Notes: a model not told the origin generated them from the sequence alone. DNA of 64,000 bases from an uncultured Selenomonadales bacterium (GCA_900315805.1 ONAN01000002.1:87701-151700); one strand, 5' to 3'; positions 33,359-43,414 are shown, counted from the first letter of the stretch. Numbers and translations: made by a program.

Positions 33359-34369
33359 GTGTATATTTTAGCCCTCATCATCGCCCTGCTGGCAAGCTTC
33401 CTGCTCACGCCCTACGTGAAGCAGCTGGCGTTCCGCATCGGTGCGGTGGACCGACCCGATAAACGAAAAGTACATACGCACATCATGCCGCGCCTCGGCG
33501 GCCTGGCCATCTATCTGGCCACCGTCCTGGCCGTGGTTTTGTGTGTCCCGCTGACGAAAGACATCGTCGGCATCCTGCTGGGCGGCACGTGGATCGTCTT
33601 TCTCGGCATCCTGGACGACAAATATTCCCTGCCGGCGAAAGTCAAGCTCCTGGGACAGATCGTCGGGGCGTGCATCCTGTGCGCCTTCGACATCCGCATC
33701 GAGTGGCTGAACAACCCCTTCGGCGGCTATTTCTATCTGGAATACCTGTCCATCCCGTTCACGATCTTCTGGGTCATCAGCTTCATCAACGTCGTCAACC
33801 TGATTGACGGCCTGGACGGACTGGCGGCCGGCGTGACGGGCATCGCGTCCATCACGGTCATCCTCGTGGCCGTGCATCAGGGCTATTTCCCGGTGGCGAC
33901 CGTGACGGCGGCCCTGGCCGGCGGCATCATCGGCTTCATCCATTATAACTTCAACCCGGCGACCATCTTCATGGGCGATACGGGCAGTATGTTCATCGGC
34001 TACATGCTGGCGGCGATTTCCGTCTTCGGCGCCGTGAAGAGCGCCGCGACCATCGCCCTCATCGTGCCGGCCGTGGCCCTGGGCGTGCCCATCATGGACA
34101 CGGCCTTCGCCATCCTGCGGCGCTACAGCAACGGGCGGCCCATTTTCCAGCCCGACAAAGGGCATCTGCATCACCGCCTGCTGGCCATGGGCATGAGCCA
34201 GCGCCAGGCCGTGCTCCTCATGTACGCCATCAGCGCCGTCCTGAGCATCGCGGCGGCCATCCTCTCCGAAGCGAGCGGATACGTGGCGGCGGCGGTCATC
34301 ATCGTCGTGGTGGTGGCAGTGGCCATCGGTGCCAAGAAGATCGGTATTTTGAATGACCGTATGAATTGA
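33359..34369 (+). CDS. Undecaprenyl-phosphate GlcNAc-1-phosphate transferase (WecA/TagO type)
   Basis: This membrane enzyme starts a surface polysaccharide by placing GlcNAc-1-phosphate on undecaprenyl phosphate. The 336-residue protein has about ten membrane segments and the signatures DDKYSLPAKVKLLGQ (about 83-97), NLIDGLDGLAAG, FMGDTGSMFIGY and the HLHHRLL loop. The start is GTG 33359, seven bases after the previous stop. It is followed by wecB, so UDP-GlcNAc and ManNAc precursors are handled side by side. Confidence 0.92.
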   Translation: MYILALIIALLASFLLTPYVKQLAFRIGAVDRPDKRKVHTHIMPRLGGLAIYLATVLAVVLCVPLTKDIVGILLGGTWIVFLGILDDKYSLPAKVKLLGQIVGACILCAFDIRIEWLNNPFGGYFYLEYLSIPFTIFWVISFINVVNLIDGLDGLAAGVTGIASITVILVAVHQGYFPVATVTAALAGGIIGFIHYNFNPATIFMGDTGSMFIGYMLAAISVFGAVKSAATIALIVPAVALGVPIMDTAFAILRRYSNGRPIFQPDKGHLHHRLLAMGMSQRQAVLLMYAISAVLSIAAAILSEASGYVAAAVIIVVVVAVAIGAKKIGILNDRMN

Positions 34370-34397
34370 CGGCCTGCAATACAAGGAGGTCTTTCCT

Positions 34398-35555
34398 TTG
34401 AAGAAACTGAAAGTCATGACGGTTTTCGGCACGCGGCCGGAAGCCATCAAGATGTGTCCCCTCGTCATGGAACTGCGCAAGCACCCGGACACGATCGAAC
34501 CGATCGTCGCCGTGACGGCCCAGCACCGCGAAATGCTGGACCAGGTGCTGGAACTGTTCGGCATCGTCCCTGACTACGACCTGAACATCATGAAGGGCGG
34601 CCAGACGCTGTACGATGTGACGACCCGCGCTTTGATGGGACTGAAGGACGTCCTGGAGCAGGCGAAGCCGGACCTGGTACTGGTCCACGGCGACACGACG
34701 ACGACCTTTGCCGGCGCCCTGGCGTCTTACTACATGCAGATTCCCGTGGGCCATGTGGAAGCGGGCCTGCGCACGGGCAACAAGTATTCCCCCTTCCCGG
34801 AGGAAATGAACCGTAAACTGACCGGCGCCATCGCGGACCTGCATTTCTCGCCGACGACGACGAGCCGGAACAACCTGCTGAAGGAAAACGTGGATTCTTC
34901 CCGTATCTTTGTGACGGGCAACACGGTCATCGATGCCCTGGATACGACGGTACGCCGGGACTACAAGTTCGACGACCCCGTCGTGGAAAAGGCCCTGGCG
35001 GAAAACAAGCGCCTCATCGTGATGACGACGCACCGCCGGGAAAACCTGGGCGAACCCATGCGCCACGTGTACCGCGCCCTGAAGTCGGTCCTGGAAGCGT
35101 GCCCCGATGTGGCGGCCATCTTCCCGGTGCATAAGAATCCCAAAGTGCGCGAAGTCGTGAAGGCCGAACTGGAAGGCCTGGACCGCGTCTACCTGACGGA
35201 GCCCATGGACTACCAGCCGTTCGCCAACCTCATGAGCCGTGCCGACATCGTCCTGACGGACAGCGGCGGCATTCAGGAGGAAGCACCGGCCCTGGGCAAA
35301 CCGGTCCTGGTGCTGCGCGACACGACGGAACGGCCCGAAGCCGTGACGGCCGGAACGGTCCGCCTCGTAGGGACGGATTACGACGCCGTCCGGGAGGAAA
35401 CCATGAAGCTCCTGACGGATCCGGCGTACTACCGGAGTATGGCTGAAGCGGTCAATCCCTACGGTGATGGCAAGGCCTGCCGGCGCATTGTTGGCTTTAT
35501 TTTGAAACATTTTGGCTATACGGACGAAACACCGGAAGAGTTTAACGTACAGTAA
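34398..35555 (+). CDS. wecB: UDP-N-acetylglucosamine 2-epimerase (non-hydrolysing)
   Basis: WecB interconverts UDP-GlcNAc and UDP-ManNAc for surface polysaccharide synthesis. The 385-residue protein has VFGTRPEAIKMCPL (8-21), VTAQHREMLDQVL, HGDTTTTFAGAL, HVEAGLRTGN and TDSGGIQEEAPALGKPVLVLRDTTERPE near residue 290. The start is TTG 34398, seven bases after AAGGAGG. Confidence 0.95.
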   Translation: MKKLKVMTVFGTRPEAIKMCPLVMELRKHPDTIEPIVAVTAQHREMLDQVLELFGIVPDYDLNIMKGGQTLYDVTTRALMGLKDVLEQAKPDLVLVHGDTTTTFAGALASYYMQIPVGHVEAGLRTGNKYSPFPEEMNRKLTGAIADLHFSPTTTSRNNLLKENVDSSRIFVTGNTVIDALDTTVRRDYKFDDPVVEKALAENKRLIVMTTHRRENLGEPMRHVYRALKSVLEACPDVAAIFPVHKNPKVREVVKAELEGLDRVYLTEPMDYQPFANLMSRADIVLTDSGGIQEEAPALGKPVLVLRDTTERPEAVTAGTVRLVGTDYDAVREETMKLLTDPAYYRSMAEAVNPYGDGKACRRIVGFILKHFGYTDETPEEFNVQ

Positions 35556-35628
35556 CAACCTTTTTCGATGGGAACAGGGGATTTTTTGTACAGAAAGTAG
35601 ACACGTCGTGCAAAAGCCCAAAAAAGAG

Positions 35629-35657
35629 TTGTCCTTTGAGTCAGAATATATTAAAAT
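35629..35657 (+). promoter_or_regulatory. Promoter of the ATP synthase operon
   Basis: TTGTCC (35629-35634), 17 bases, TAAAAT (35652-35657) in AT-rich DNA 55 bases before the first gene of the operon. Confidence 0.6.
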
Positions 35658-35711
35658 AAAATAGCGCAACCAAAATCACACATTTTTCACAATTACGGAG
35701 CAAGACTGGAT

Positions 35712-36122
35712 ATGCTGGATTTCAAAGGGAGTAGTTTGGCCAGTGTCGAAGCGGCCCTGAAGCTTCTTTGGAAACGGCAGCTGGCCGTGGCGGTAATCCT
35801 GGGGGCGGCGGGAGCCTTCCTGCTGACCGGGGACGCCCGGACTTCGTGGCTGGGCGGCATGGCGTGGGCCGTGCTGGACGCGGCCATCGTCTTCGGCTGT
35901 ACGTGGTATTCGGCCAAGTACCCGCCTCTGTCGCGGCGCTTGGTGGCTGTCATGCGCGTCACCCGTCTGGCTCTGGCGGTAATCCTCGTTTTTAGTATGT
36001 TAAGATTAAGGCTGACAGTGGCTCCGCTGCTGTTGGGCTTTATTCTGTTACATATTATATTTATTTTCAATCTATTAAATTTCACGCGCCGAAAGAACCA
36101 AAAAGACATTCGCCGGCCGTGA
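35712..36122 (+). CDS. atpI: ATP synthase subunit I-like protein
   Basis: The 136-residue protein has four hydrophobic segments (about 20-38, 44-62, 75-95 and 98-118) and a basic C-terminus. Position directly before subunit a and the fold match AtpI, a small membrane protein that assists c-ring assembly or ion handling. Sequence conservation in this family is low, so position carries much of the weight. Confidence 0.75.
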   Translation: MLDFKGSSLASVEAALKLLWKRQLAVAVILGAAGAFLLTGDARTSWLGGMAWAVLDAAIVFGCTWYSAKYPPLSRRLVAVMRVTRLALAVILVFSMLRLRLTVAPLLLGFILLHIIFIFNLLNFTRRKNQKDIRRP

Positions 36123-36140
36123 GGAAAGGAGAAAAACGAG

Positions 36141-36845
36141 ATGGGAACTGCTGAACAAGCAAGCAACGAGATCATTCATTACCTGCCTATGCAGGTCGAC
36201 TTCCTCGGCATGACGGTCCACATGCAGACCCTCTATATGAGCTGGCTCGCATGCATCATCACGATTGTCGTCGTATGGGCGATCACTTCCGGTTCCAAAA
36301 TGGTTCCGGGCCGCGCACAGGCAGCGTTGGAAATGTTTTTCGATGCCCTTGGCGGACTGATTGAAAAGAATATGGGCAAGGAAGGCCGCAGCAAGATGCA
36401 GGCATTCTTCTTCACCCTGTTCCTCTATCTGTTTGTCGCCAATGAAATCGGCGTATTCCTGCCGAGCATCGGTATTCATTTCACTTCGCCCACGAATGAT
36501 ATGAACACTGTCTTTGCTTTGTCTATCCTGGTTATGGTCGTGGCCTACATCTTCGGCATCGCCAACAAAGGCGTCGGCTATTTCGGCCACTTCGTGAAAC
36601 CCTATGTTCCGTTCTTACCGCTGAACATCGTGGAAGAAATCGCGAAACCCATAACCCTGGCTCTTCGTCTGTTTGGTAATATCCTTGCCGGCGAAATCCT
36701 TCTGATTGTCTTGTATAAGTTGTGCCCCTGGGTCATTCCCGACATCTGGGTCCTGTTCAGTCTCTTCGTCGGCGTGTTGCAGGCATTCGTATTCACGATG
36801 CTGAGTATCATCAACATCGCGCCGTCCTTTGTGAACAACCACTGA
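36141..36845 (+). CDS. atpB: ATP synthase Fo subunit a
   Basis: Subunit a forms the ion half-channels beside the c-ring. The 234-residue protein has five or six membrane helices. It carries the essential stator Arg in LALRLFGNILAGE (about 174-186) and the conserved PLNIVEEIAKP before it. ATG 36141 follows AGGAAAGGAG. A 100-base gap with a hairpin separates it from atpE. Confidence 0.95.
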   Translation: MGTAEQASNEIIHYLPMQVDFLGMTVHMQTLYMSWLACIITIVVVWAITSGSKMVPGRAQAALEMFFDALGGLIEKNMGKEGRSKMQAFFFTLFLYLFVANEIGVFLPSIGIHFTSPTNDMNTVFALSILVMVVAYIFGIANKGVGYFGHFVKPYVPFLPLNIVEEIAKPITLALRLFGNILAGEILLIVLYKLCPWVIPDIWVLFSLFVGVLQAFVFTMLSIINIAPSFVNNH

Positions 36846-36858
36846 TCCGGTGAATCCC

Positions 36859-36884
36859 TTCCCGTGCGTGAGGGCGCGCGGGAA
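36859..36884 (+). other. Hairpin in the a-c intergenic region
   Basis: TTCCCGTGCG pairs with CGCGCGGGAA (one wobble) around TGAGGG. After it the leader of atpE is A-rich, with GAAAGGATG before the start. A processing or stabilising hairpin plus a strong initiation region would help the c-subunit be made in excess, as seen in other bacteria. There is no T-tract, so it is not a terminator. Confidence 0.5.
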
Positions 36885-36945
36885 ACCGAAGCAAACAACA
36901 AAACCGTTTTGAGAAAATGAGAAAAGTGAAAGGATGAATATTTAA

Positions 36946-37197
36946 ATGGAAAACGCAATTATTGTAGCTGCCTCCGTACTGGCCGCAGGTATTATTGGTG
37001 CTTTCGCCGCTATGGGCGCTGCCAAGGGCGACGGCATGGTTACGTCCAAGACTCTGGAATGCATGGCTCGTCAGCCGGAACAGGCTTCCAACTTCCAGGT
37101 TACCATGTTCATTTCCGTCGGCCTGATCGAATCCATTCCTATCATTGCCGTCGTTATCGCTATCGTACTGGTATTCGCTAACCCGTTCGTAAAATAA
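36946..37197 (+). CDS. atpE: ATP synthase Fo subunit c
   Basis: The 83-residue hairpin of two membrane helices forms the rotor ring. The loop ARQPE (41-45) contacts the gamma and epsilon subunits. The ion-binding carboxylate is Glu 62 in GLIESIPII. Aligned by eye with the Na+-binding c-subunit of Ilyobacter tartaricus, the Ser after Glu is kept. Gln 32 is replaced by Asp 29 and Tyr 70 by Ile, so the coupling ion is ambiguous. Confidence 0.96.
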   Translation: MENAIIVAASVLAAGIIGAFAAMGAAKGDGMVTSKTLECMARQPEQASNFQVTMFISVGLIESIPIIAVVIAIVLVFANPFVK

Positions 37198-37262
37198 TCG
37201 ATTCCGGTATACGGATCGGCTGCGAACAAGCTTTATGATGATTAGGAAAAGGAGTGCTGAAA

Positions 37263-37745
37263 TTGGTAGAATTTGATGCAACGTTTTTTGCGCAGATCAT
37301 TAATTTCCTGATCCTCCTCTTCATCCTGGGCAAATTCGCCTATAAACCGTTAATGAAAGTGTTGGACGAACGCCGCGAACGCGTTGCCAACGATCTGGAA
37401 ACCGCTGAAAAGACCAGAGTGGAAGCAGAAGCCCTGAAGGCCCAGTACAGCAAACAGCTGGCTGACGCCCGCGAAGAAGCCAACGCTATCCTCGATAAGG
37501 CCAACAAGGCAGGCCAGAAGGTTCATGACGATTATATGGCACAGGCACAGGCTGAAAAGGATCAGATGATGACGGCAGCGAAACAGACCATCGCTGACGA
37601 AAAGGACCAGGCCCTGACCGATGTCCGTGCACAGGTTATCACCCTGGCTACGGAAATCGCCAGCAAGGTAGTGGACCAGAAACTGAATTCCGCTGCCGAC
37701 CAGGAAATGGTTGCGAAAACCGCTGATTCCGTCCTGAACAAATAA
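37263..37745 (+). CDS. atpF: ATP synthase Fo subunit b
   Basis: Subunit b is the peripheral stalk. The 160-residue protein has one N-terminal membrane helix (about 7-24: FFAQIINFLILLFILGKF) and then a long charged coiled coil (about 30-150). I chose TTG 37263, eight bases after AGGAG; an in-frame GTG at 37254 overlaps the ribosome site. It is a normal-length single b with no delta domain attached. Confidence 0.94.
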   Translation: MVEFDATFFAQIINFLILLFILGKFAYKPLMKVLDERRERVANDLETAEKTRVEAEALKAQYSKQLADAREEANAILDKANKAGQKVHDDYMAQAQAEKDQMMTAAKQTIADEKDQALTDVRAQVITLATEIASKVVDQKLNSAADQEMVAKTADSVLNK

Positions 37746-37846
37746 TCGGACCGCAAACCTGAATTACGAAACGAATACAGGCTTTTTGCGCCTGTTATCT
37801 TAAATACCTGTTTTGACACAGGAGACATGGAGGTGAAAGATACAGT
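37746..37846 (+). other. b-alpha intergenic gap where the delta gene is expected
   Basis: The gap is only 101 bases. It contains a hairpin ACAGGC/GCCTGT (37777-37795) and a second small CCTGT/ACAGG stem, then GGAGGTGA before the fused alpha gene. In the usual bacterial order a full delta gene of about 540 bases sits here. No delta N-terminal domain is encoded in any frame. Confidence 0.65.
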
Positions 37847-39697
37847 ATGGCTAGCGATGAAAAACTGAGCCTGATCCTCAAGAGCCTGGAAAAACTCCAG
37901 CTCGCAGGGGACAAGCTGAAGTCCGTAGCCAGCAACGGCATCATTCCCGTTGTCCTGACGACGGCTAAAGAACTCACTGTATCTGAAAAAGACACCGTAG
38001 CCAAGTTTATCGGCGATAAGCTGGGCTATCTGGTATACTTGGAAACCACTGTTGATCCTTCCATTATTGGCGGTTCCGTATTAAAAGCCGGCGATCAGAT
38101 TTATGACGCCAGCGTGAAACGTCAGATGGAAAAGGTCAGCGATGCCATGGCCAAGGAAACTGTAAAGGGCGGTGCCCTGACGGACTTCGCCGCAGTGACC
38201 GAAAGCCTGACAAAGACTGTTGAAAAGACCGACATCCAGCCCGATATGGAAGAAGTCGGCACCATTGAAAAAGTAGGCGACGGCATTGCGACCGTGACCG
38301 GCCTCCGCCATGCTATGGCAGGCGAACTGGTCTCCCTGAAAGGCGGCGTCTACGGCATGGTGCAGAACCTGATGCCGGACCGCGTCGGCATCGTGCTGAT
38401 GGGCGGTGAAACCACCGTCGGCCAGGGCGATATCGTACGCCGCACGGGCAAACTGATGCAGGTTCCTGTAGGCGAAGGCCTGCTGGGCCGTGTCGTCAAC
38501 CCCCTGGGCGAACCCATCGATGGCCTGGGTGAAATCAAATATGCCGCTACCCGTCCGGTCGAATCCCCTTCGCCGGGCATTGCAGACCGTAAACCTGTAG
38601 ATGTACCTCTGCAGACCGGTATCAAGGCTATCGACGCCATGGTACCTATCGGACGTGGTCAGCGTGAATTGATCATCGGCGACCGTGGCACCGGTAAATC
38701 CGCCATCGTCATCGATACGATCATCAACCAGAAAGGGAACGGCGTTCTCTGCGTTTATGTAGCCATCGGCCAGAAGGCCTCCACGGTTGCACGCCTGTCC
38801 CGTACCCTTGAAAAATACGGTGCCAAGGACTACACCATCATCGTGGCCGCTACGGCCGCACAGTCCGCTCCGCTGCAGTACCTGGCTCCTTACGCCGGCG
38901 TATCCATGGCGGAATATTTCATGAACCAGGGCAAAGACGTGCTGGTCATTTACGATGACCTGTCCAAGCACGCTGTGGCATACCGTGCCATGTCCCTGCT
39001 GCTCCGTCGTCCTCCCGGACGTGAAGCTTACCCCGGCGATGTATTCTACTTACATTCCCGTCTGCTGGAACGCGCAGCCCGTCGTAATGAACAGGCCGGC
39101 GGCGGCTCCATCACGGCCCTGCCTATCATTGAAACGCTGGCAGGCGACGTAGGCGGCTACATCCCGACCAACGTAATTTCCATCACCGACGGCCAGATTT
39201 ATCTGGAAACGGACCTGTTCTACGCAGGTATCCGCCCGGCTATCAACGTCGGTCTGTCCGTATCCCGTGTCGGTGGTTCCGCACAGATCAAGGCTATGAA
39301 GAACGTAGCCGGCACCCTGCGTCTGGACCTGGCCCAGTACCGCGAACTGGCCGCATTCGCCCAGTTCGGTTCCGACCTGGACAAGACCACGAAGGCACAG
39401 CTGGACCGCGGCGTCCGCATGACGGAACTGCTGAAGCAGCCGCAGTACTCCCCGATGCCCGTAGAAAAACAGGTCATGTCCCTCTATGCCGGCACGAAAG
39501 GCTATCTGGACGACATTCCCGCTTCCGACGTAACCCGTTTCGAAGCAGAAATGCTGAAATATCTGGATAACAACGCACCGGAAATCGGGGCGGACATCGT
39601 CAAGAACAAGAAGATCACCGATGCGAACGAAGCAGCTCTGAAGAAAGCTATTGAAGACTTCAAGCAGACCTTTACCCCCTCTGACGGAAAGAGGTGA
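37847..39697 (+). CDS. atpA: ATP synthase F1 alpha subunit fused to a delta-subunit C-terminal domain
   Basis: The 616-residue protein is about 110 longer than a normal alpha. Residues 1-30 are a short helical lead. Residues 31-105 match the C-terminal domain of delta/[19 protein letters not shown], then [31 protein letters not shown] (68-97, with [11 protein letters not shown] and DASVK). Residues 106-134 link to a canonical alpha starting near [14 protein letters not shown] (137-150). P-loop residues are GDRGTGKS (278-285), where GDRQTGKT is usual. The arginine finger region [10 protein letters not shown] is intact. One frame with a strong ribosome site covers both parts. No other delta gene is in the operon. 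Confidence 0.93.
   Translation: MASDEKLSLILKSLEKLQLAGDKLKSVASNGIIPVVLTTAKELTVSEKDTVAKFIGDKLGYLVYLETTVDPSIIGGSVLKAGDQIYDASVKRQMEKVSDAMAKETVKGGALTDFAAVTESLTKTVEKTDIQPDMEEVGTIEKVGDGIATVTGLRHAMAGELVSLKGGVYGMVQNLMPDRVGIVLMGGETTVGQGDIVRRTGKLMQVPVGEGLLGRVVNPLGEPIDGLGEIKYAATRPVESPSPGIADRKPVDVPLQTGIKAIDAMVPIGRGQRELIIGDRGTGKSAIVIDTIINQKGNGVLCVYVAIGQKASTVARLSRTLEKYGAKDYTIIVAATAAQSAPLQYLAPYAGVSMAEYFMNQGKDVLVIYDDLSKHAVAYRAMSLLLRRPPGREAYPGDVFYLHSRLLERAARRNEQAGGGSITALPIIETLAGDVGGYIPTNVISITDGQIYLETDLFYAGIRPAINVGLSVSRVGGSAQIKAMKNVAGTLRLDLAQYRELAAFAQFGSDLDKTTKAQLDRGVRMTELLKQPQYSPMPVEKQVMSLYAGTKGYLDDIPASDVTRFEAEMLKYLDNNAPEIGADIVKNKKITDANEAALKKAIEDFKQTFTPSDGKR
37937..38161 (+). other. Delta/OSCP C-terminal-like domain inside the alpha gene
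   Basis: This is the coding segment for residues 31-105 of the fusion. In E. coli delta the matching elements are DVISAAALSEQQLAKI, SVMAGVIIRAGD and MVIDGSVRGRLERL. Here they read [28 protein letters not shown] and [14 protein letters not shown]. Since each F1 has three alpha chains, three copies of this domain are predicted per enzyme unless processing occurs. Confidence 0.85.
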
Positions 39698-39704
39698 GTG
39701 ACTG

Positions 39705-40634
39705 ATGCCGAATCCACGCGAAATTCACCGGCACATGCGCAGTATCGGTAACATCCAGCAGATCACGAAAGCCATGAAGATGGTTGCTGCCGCGCGTCTG
39801 CGCCGGGCGCAGGAAAAAGCTGCATCCAGCCGCCCCTTTGCCGAAAAAATCGAATCGATGCTCATTACCGCTCTGGGTGACACGACGCTGCAAAGCAAAC
39901 TGGACCTGAGCGAAGCACCGCTGATGACGTCCCGCAGCGTGCAGAAGACCGGATTCATCGTAATCGCCGGCGACAAAGGCTTGGCCGGCCCTTACAACTC
40001 CAACGTCCTGAAGCACGCCCTGGCGGAAATCACGGAATGCGAAAACTACAGCATCATCACGGTCGGCCGTAAAGCGAAGGAATATTTCCAGCATCGCGGC
40101 TTCGATGTAGCGAAGGATTTCTTCGGTCTGTCGGATAAACCGAACTTCGACTATGCGGAACAGATCGCCAAGGCCGCTTCCGAAATGTTCATTTCGGGCG
40201 AAGTGGACGAAGTGAAGCTGATTTACACGCATTTCAAGTCGGCCCTGTCCTTCACGCCGGAAACCACCCAGTTGCTGCCGGTCCTGGTACCGGGAGAAAA
40301 AGCAGTCAAGATTTCCAGCGGCGTCTCCTTCCCGTCCGATGAAGATGACGAAGAGGAAGAGGAAATCGGCGAAGTCATTTACGAGCCGAACCCCCAGACG
40401 CTGATGAAGGAACTGCTTCCTAACTACGTCAAGACTCTGATTTATGCCGCGCTCATGCAGTCTGCGGCATCCGAACTCGGTGCCCGTATGACGGCCATGT
40501 CTTCGGCTACCGACAATGCGAGTGATTTACTTAGATCTTTAGAGTTGTCATACAATAAAGCTCGTCAAGCAGGCATTACTCGTGAAATCAACGAAATTGT
40601 TGGCGGTGCGGAAGCACTGAGCCAGCAAAACTAA
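39705..40634 (+). CDS. atpG: ATP synthase F1 subunit gamma
   Basis: Gamma is the central rotor shaft. The 309 residues begin REIHRHMRSIGNIQQITKAMKMVAAARLRRAQ, a canonical N-terminal helix, and end with YNKARQAGITREINEIVGGAEAL. A run of acidic residues (SDEDDEEEEE, about 206-215) lies in the Rossmann-like domain. It starts seven bases after the fused alpha gene. Confidence 0.95.
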   Translation: MPNPREIHRHMRSIGNIQQITKAMKMVAAARLRRAQEKAASSRPFAEKIESMLITALGDTTLQSKLDLSEAPLMTSRSVQKTGFIVIAGDKGLAGPYNSNVLKHALAEITECENYSIITVGRKAKEYFQHRGFDVAKDFFGLSDKPNFDYAEQIAKAASEMFISGEVDEVKLIYTHFKSALSFTPETTQLLPVLVPGEKAVKISSGVSFPSDEDDEEEEEIGEVIYEPNPQTLMKELLPNYVKTLIYAALMQSAASELGARMTAMSSATDNASDLLRSLELSYNKARQAGITREINEIVGGAEALSQQN

Positions 40635-40650
40635 GGGAGGAAAATTATAG

Positions 40651-42072
<1,422 letters not shown>

Positions 42073-42076
42073 GCTT

Positions 42077-42499
42077 ATGGCTAATTTAATGCAGCTGAAT
42101 GTCCTGTCTCCGGACGCCTACGTGTTCCAGGCAGATAACATCTCCTATGTCGACGCCCATACCGAAGGCGGCGCCGTGGGCATCCTGCCCCGGCATGCCA
42201 CCATGGTTGCGGCCCTCGACCCGGCGCCGCTGAAATACCGCGACGAGACCGGGGAGGCCCATTATCTGTTTGTGGACGGCGGGTTCCTCGAAGTCAAGGA
42301 CAACGTGGTTACCATTTTAAGCGTAGCCGCCGAAACCGCTGAATCCATTGACGTGGACAAAGCGAAGGCAGCCCTGGAACGTGCCAAGGCCAAGATCGAC
42401 AACCTGGACAAGGACATCGATCTGCCGGCGGTCCAGGCCGACCTGAAACGGGCCGAAGCCCGGCTCAAGACGGTAAAACTGTCGCAAGCCAAAGCCTGA
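42077..42499 (+). CDS. atpC: ATP synthase F1 subunit epsilon
   Basis: Epsilon couples rotor to c-ring and can inhibit hydrolysis. The 140-residue protein has the N-terminal beta-sandwich (about 1-85: GAVGILPRHATMVAAL, YLFVDGGFLEV) and a two-helix C-terminal domain (about 92-135). ATG 42077 is four bases past the beta stop, with GGAG upstream. A strong terminator follows. Confidence 0.95.
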   Translation: MANLMQLNVLSPDAYVFQADNISYVDAHTEGGAVGILPRHATMVAALDPAPLKYRDETGEAHYLFVDGGFLEVKDNVVTILSVAAETAESIDVDKAKAALERAKAKIDNLDKDIDLPAVQADLKRAEARLKTVKLSQAKA

Positions 42500-42518
42500 G
42501 CAAGGCAGACGCAACTAC

Positions 42519-42554
42519 AAAAGGCATCCTGCAGTACGCAGGGTGCCTTTTTTG
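42519..42554 (+). terminator. Terminator of the ATP synthase operon
   Basis: AAAAGGCA and CCTGC pair with GCAGG and TGCCTTTT, followed by more T residues. Confidence 0.88.
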
Positions 42555-42573
42555 TGTTTTCCGGACGCCGCGG

Positions 42574-42603
42574 TTGCCCTGCCGCGCGGTTTTAGTATAT
42601 AAT
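42574..42603 (+). promoter_or_regulatory. Promoter of the two small genes
   Basis: TTGCCC (42574-42579), 18 bases, consensus TATAAT (42598-42603). A leader hairpin GGGTATATCCC/GGGATACCC (42614-42644) follows. Confidence 0.55.
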
Positions 42604-42689
42604 GACAATAGGGGGGTATATCCCGAAACGGTTTTGGGATACCCGTAATCATGGGAATCGAACTCTATGGGGTTGGAGGTGACAGTATC

Positions 42690-42875
42690 ATGACGGATTT
42701 CATGGAACCGGTTGCCGGCAATAAAATGGTGGAGCTGAGAGCGGAAATCAACGATCTGAAAGCCCTCCTGGCCAAAGCGGACGATCCGGACAAGATCCGG
42801 CACCTGAAAAAGGTGATTTCGGAAAAACAGACCTATTACAACATCCTGGCGGACAAGGTCCGCCTGGCGAAATGA
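42690..42875 (+). CDS. Small helical protein, unrecognised
   Basis: This 61-residue protein is charged and predicted helical or coiled-coil (MVELRAEINDLKALLAKADD, then IRHLKKVISEKQTYYNIL). It has no signal or membrane segment. ATG 42690 is well placed after GGAGGTGA; an earlier in-frame ATG at 42651 lies in the leader hairpin. Function unknown. Confidence 0.6.
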   Translation: MTDFMEPVAGNKMVELRAEINDLKALLAKADDPDKIRHLKKVISEKQTYYNILADKVRLAK

Positions 42876-42928
42876 CCGTGGCGGAAACGCGGCGGGATGA
42901 GACTTGAAGGCAGGAGAAGGCAGACAGC

Positions 42929-43375
42929 ATGAAATTTGATCAAAACACCTATATCTGGGTGTCCCTCGTCGTGCGGTGCATCATGACGTGGTATGTCATC
43001 CGCGATTCGGAAAAACGCAAGACACCCTACCGTCCCGGCTGGATTGTCTTTACATTCCTGTTGTGGCCCGTCTTCTTCGCGTACCTCTATTATTCCCGGA
43101 AGCTGGCGCAGAAACCCCTGCTGTCCAACATGTATCAGCGGGAAGCGGAAATGCGCCGTAAGATGGAGGAGCAGCGCAGGCATATCCAGGCCGAACGCGA
43201 AGCCTGGGAACAGCTGCGCAAAGAGGAAGCGGCCAAGAACCACCAGACCTCGGCGGAACTGGATGAAGCCCAGAAACAGCGGGCCGAAGCCAAGGCAAAG
43301 CGCATGAAGGAACTGGCGGAAGAGCGGCGGCAGCAGGAAGAGGCGGCCGCGCGCACCCTGAAACTGAAAAAGTAA
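42929..43375 (+). CDS. Two-TM protein with coiled-coil tail, unrecognised
   Basis: The 148-residue protein has hydrophobic segments at about 8-24 and 38-57, then a highly charged Glu/Gln/Arg-rich coiled coil to the end. It may tether a coiled coil to the membrane. It follows the small helical gene by 53 bases. I do not recognise a family. A strong terminator follows. Confidence 0.65.
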   Translation: MKFDQNTYIWVSLVVRCIMTWYVIRDSEKRKTPYRPGWIVFTFLLWPVFFAYLYYSRKLAQKPLLSNMYQREAEMRRKMEEQRRHIQAEREAWEQLRKEEAAKNHQTSAELDEAQKQRAEAKAKRMKELAEERRQQEEAAARTLKLKK

Positions 43376-43384
43376 GACCGGACA

Positions 43385-43414
43385 AAGCGGCGGCATCGTC
43401 CCGCCGCTTTTTTC
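43385..43414 (+). terminator. Terminator before murA
   Basis: AAGCGGCGG pairs with CCGCCGCTT around six bases, followed by TTTT. Confidence 0.88.
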
